A stretch of 7,460 nucleotides of DNA, from assembly GCA_900753285.1 (NCBI GenBank), contig CAADYN010000288.1, positions 1 through 7,460 of the forward strand, written 5' to 3'. The stretch is from Clostridia bacterium. GTDB taxonomy: Bacteria > Bacillota > Clostridia > Oscillospirales > CAG-272. The stretch's first letter is position 1, and each line of letters opens with the position of its first letter. The translations under genes were made by a program, and so were the position numbers. Shown here piece after piece: positions 6,535 to 7,460 of the stretch. The notes below the pieces were generated by a model that made no database searches, had not been told where the DNA came from, and worked only from the letters and a program-made list of their open reading frames with translations.

Positions 6535-7460
6535 TCAATCCTTTACGGGAGCAAATGCGAGGCAAACATTGTGTCCGCCGAATCCGAGAGAGCCGGAGAG
6601 AGCAAGCTCTATCTCAGCGTCTACGGGAGTGTTCGGAGTATAGTCGAGGTCGCACTTTTCATCGCGCTCATGGAGATTAATCGTCGGCGGAACTTTTCCT
6701 TCGCGGATAGCAAGAATCGAGGATATAGCTTCAACAGCACCTGCCGCGCCGAGCATATGTCCGGTCATCGACTTTGTGGAGCTGATGTGGAGCTTGTAAG
6801 CTTCGTCGCCGAATGCCAGCTTGAGAGCGGTTGTCTCTGTAGCGTCGTTGAGCTGAGTACCCGTTCCGTGAGCATTGTAGTAAATCTTGTCTGCGGAAGG
6901 AGCGTTTTCGGGAATTGCAAGACGGATAGCGCGTGCAACCTGTTCGCCAGAAGGATCGGGAGCAGTAACATGGTGCGCGTCGCTTGTAGTGCCGTAGCCT
7001 ACGATTTCAGCGAGAATATTTGCTCCGCGGTTCTTAGCGTGCTCGTATTCCTCGAGAACAAGGATAGCAGCACCTTCGCCCATGATAAATCCGCCGCGTC
7101 GTGCGTCAAAAGGAAGGGAAGCTGCGTCCTTGTCTGTTGAAGCGGAAAGAGCGGTGCAATTGCCGAATCCCGCTACAGCAAGAGGAGTAATGCAAGCCTC
7201 GCTTCCGCCGCAGATCATTGCAGTGGCAGAGCCGAAAACGATAGCACGGTACGCTTCGCCTATGGATGTGGCGGATGACGCGCAGGCTGTGGTGTGGTCG
7301 ATGCTCGGACCCTTAGCCTGATACTTTATTGCGACATTTCCGGCAGCTATGTTCGCGATCATTTTGGGAATGAACTGAGGAGAAACCTTTCTCGGACCTC
7401 CCGCAAGAAGAGCAGCGTGCTCGGAGCAGAATGTTACAAATCCGCCGACTCCCGTGCCTA
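6535..7460 (-). CDS. fabF: Beta-ketoacyl-[acyl-carrier-protein] synthase II (5' end outside window)
   Basis: FabF catalyses the decarboxylative condensation of malonyl-ACP with acyl-ACP. The frame is open to the right edge of the window; translating beyond the Met at 7362 gives GTGVGGF...PRKVSPQFIPKM, which is standard internal FabF sequence. That Met is therefore internal and the gene begins beyond 7460. Roughly 308 of the usual 410 residues are visible. The catalytic triad is present: the nucleophilic cysteine in TTACASSATSIGEA (codon at 7282-7284), the first histidine in YNAHGTGTQLND, and the second in STKSMTGHMLGAAGAVEA, which also carries the conserved lysine. The C-terminus ends in GSLGFGGHNVCLAFAPV, the conserved Phe-gate and Gly-rich region. 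FabB is less likely given the fab-cluster context in a Firmicute. It is the first visible gene of the leftward operon. Confidence 0.95.
   Translation of the reverse strand, partial: GTGVGGFVTFCSEHAALLAGGPRKVSPQFIPKMIANIAAGNVAIKYQAKGPSIDHTTACASSATSIGEAYRAIVFGSATAMICGGSEACITPLAVAGFGNCTALSASTDKDAASLPFDARRGGFIMGEGAAILVLEEYEHAKNRGANILAEIVGYGTTSDAHHVTAPDPSGEQVARAIRLAIPENAPSADKIYYNAHGTGTQLNDATETTALKLAFGDEAYKLHISSTKSMTGHMLGAAGAVEAISSILAIREGKVPPTINLHERDEKCDLDYTPNTPVDAEIELALSGSLGFGGHNVCLAFAPVKD

Noticed and set aside
6334..7140. 268-codon open frame on the plus strand opposite fabZ and fabF
   Set aside because: Antisense to fabF and fabZ with all catalytic motifs on the minus strand; no domain and no convincing ribosome binding site.
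1..7460. CRISPR array, tRNA, rRNA, insertion sequence or phage attachment site
   Set aside because: No regularly spaced repeats, cloverleaf-like sequence, transposase-like protein or flanking terminal inverted repeats were seen on either strand.

Overview
The window reads as chromosomal DNA of a Clostridia-type Firmicute, plausibly an Oscillospiraceae/Ruminococcaceae-like gut bacterium. This rests on the AGGAGG-type ribosome binding sites, the tightly packed fab/acc gene order, the compact AccA, and an AraC regulator next to ABC half-exporters. No rRNA or other species marker is present, so the taxonomy is inference.

Left part (1-4364, plus strand). The 3' end of an AraC-family regulator gene is followed, after a 140-nt AT-rich gap, by three closely spaced genes: a full-length ABC exporter half-transporter (GTG start at 436), an 86-codon orphan ORF with four cysteines (2293-2553), and a second, paralogous ABC half-transporter (2559-4364). 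The second transporter has one in-frame TAA inside its ABC signature motif, so it is probably a recent pseudogene or a sequence error. The 3' ends of the two ABC genes are almost identical over 96 nt while the DNA just upstream is about 75% identical, which suggests gene conversion. This part, and the second ABC gene most of all, looks AT-richer than its surroundings.

Junction (4365-4453). The two transcription units converge on a GC-containing hairpin flanked by A-rich and T-rich sequence, which looks like a shared bidirectional terminator.

Right part (4454-7460, minus strand). A type II fatty acid synthesis cluster is transcribed leftward in the order fabF (entering from outside the window), fabZ, accD, accA, with gaps of 10, 0 and 1 nt. 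FabF condenses malonyl-ACP with acyl-ACP, FabZ dehydrates the 3-hydroxyacyl-ACP, and AccD plus AccA form the carboxyltransferase of acetyl-CoA carboxylase that supplies malonyl-CoA. The biotin carrier (accB) and biotin carboxylase (accC) genes, often interleaved here in Clostridia, are absent from this stretch.

The housekeeping half is ordinary. The accessory interest lies in the regulator/exporter/orphan-ORF locus. I see no clear evidence for a wholly new system. The best lead is the cysteine-containing ORF between two exporters, which may be a small substrate or the stump of a larger protein.
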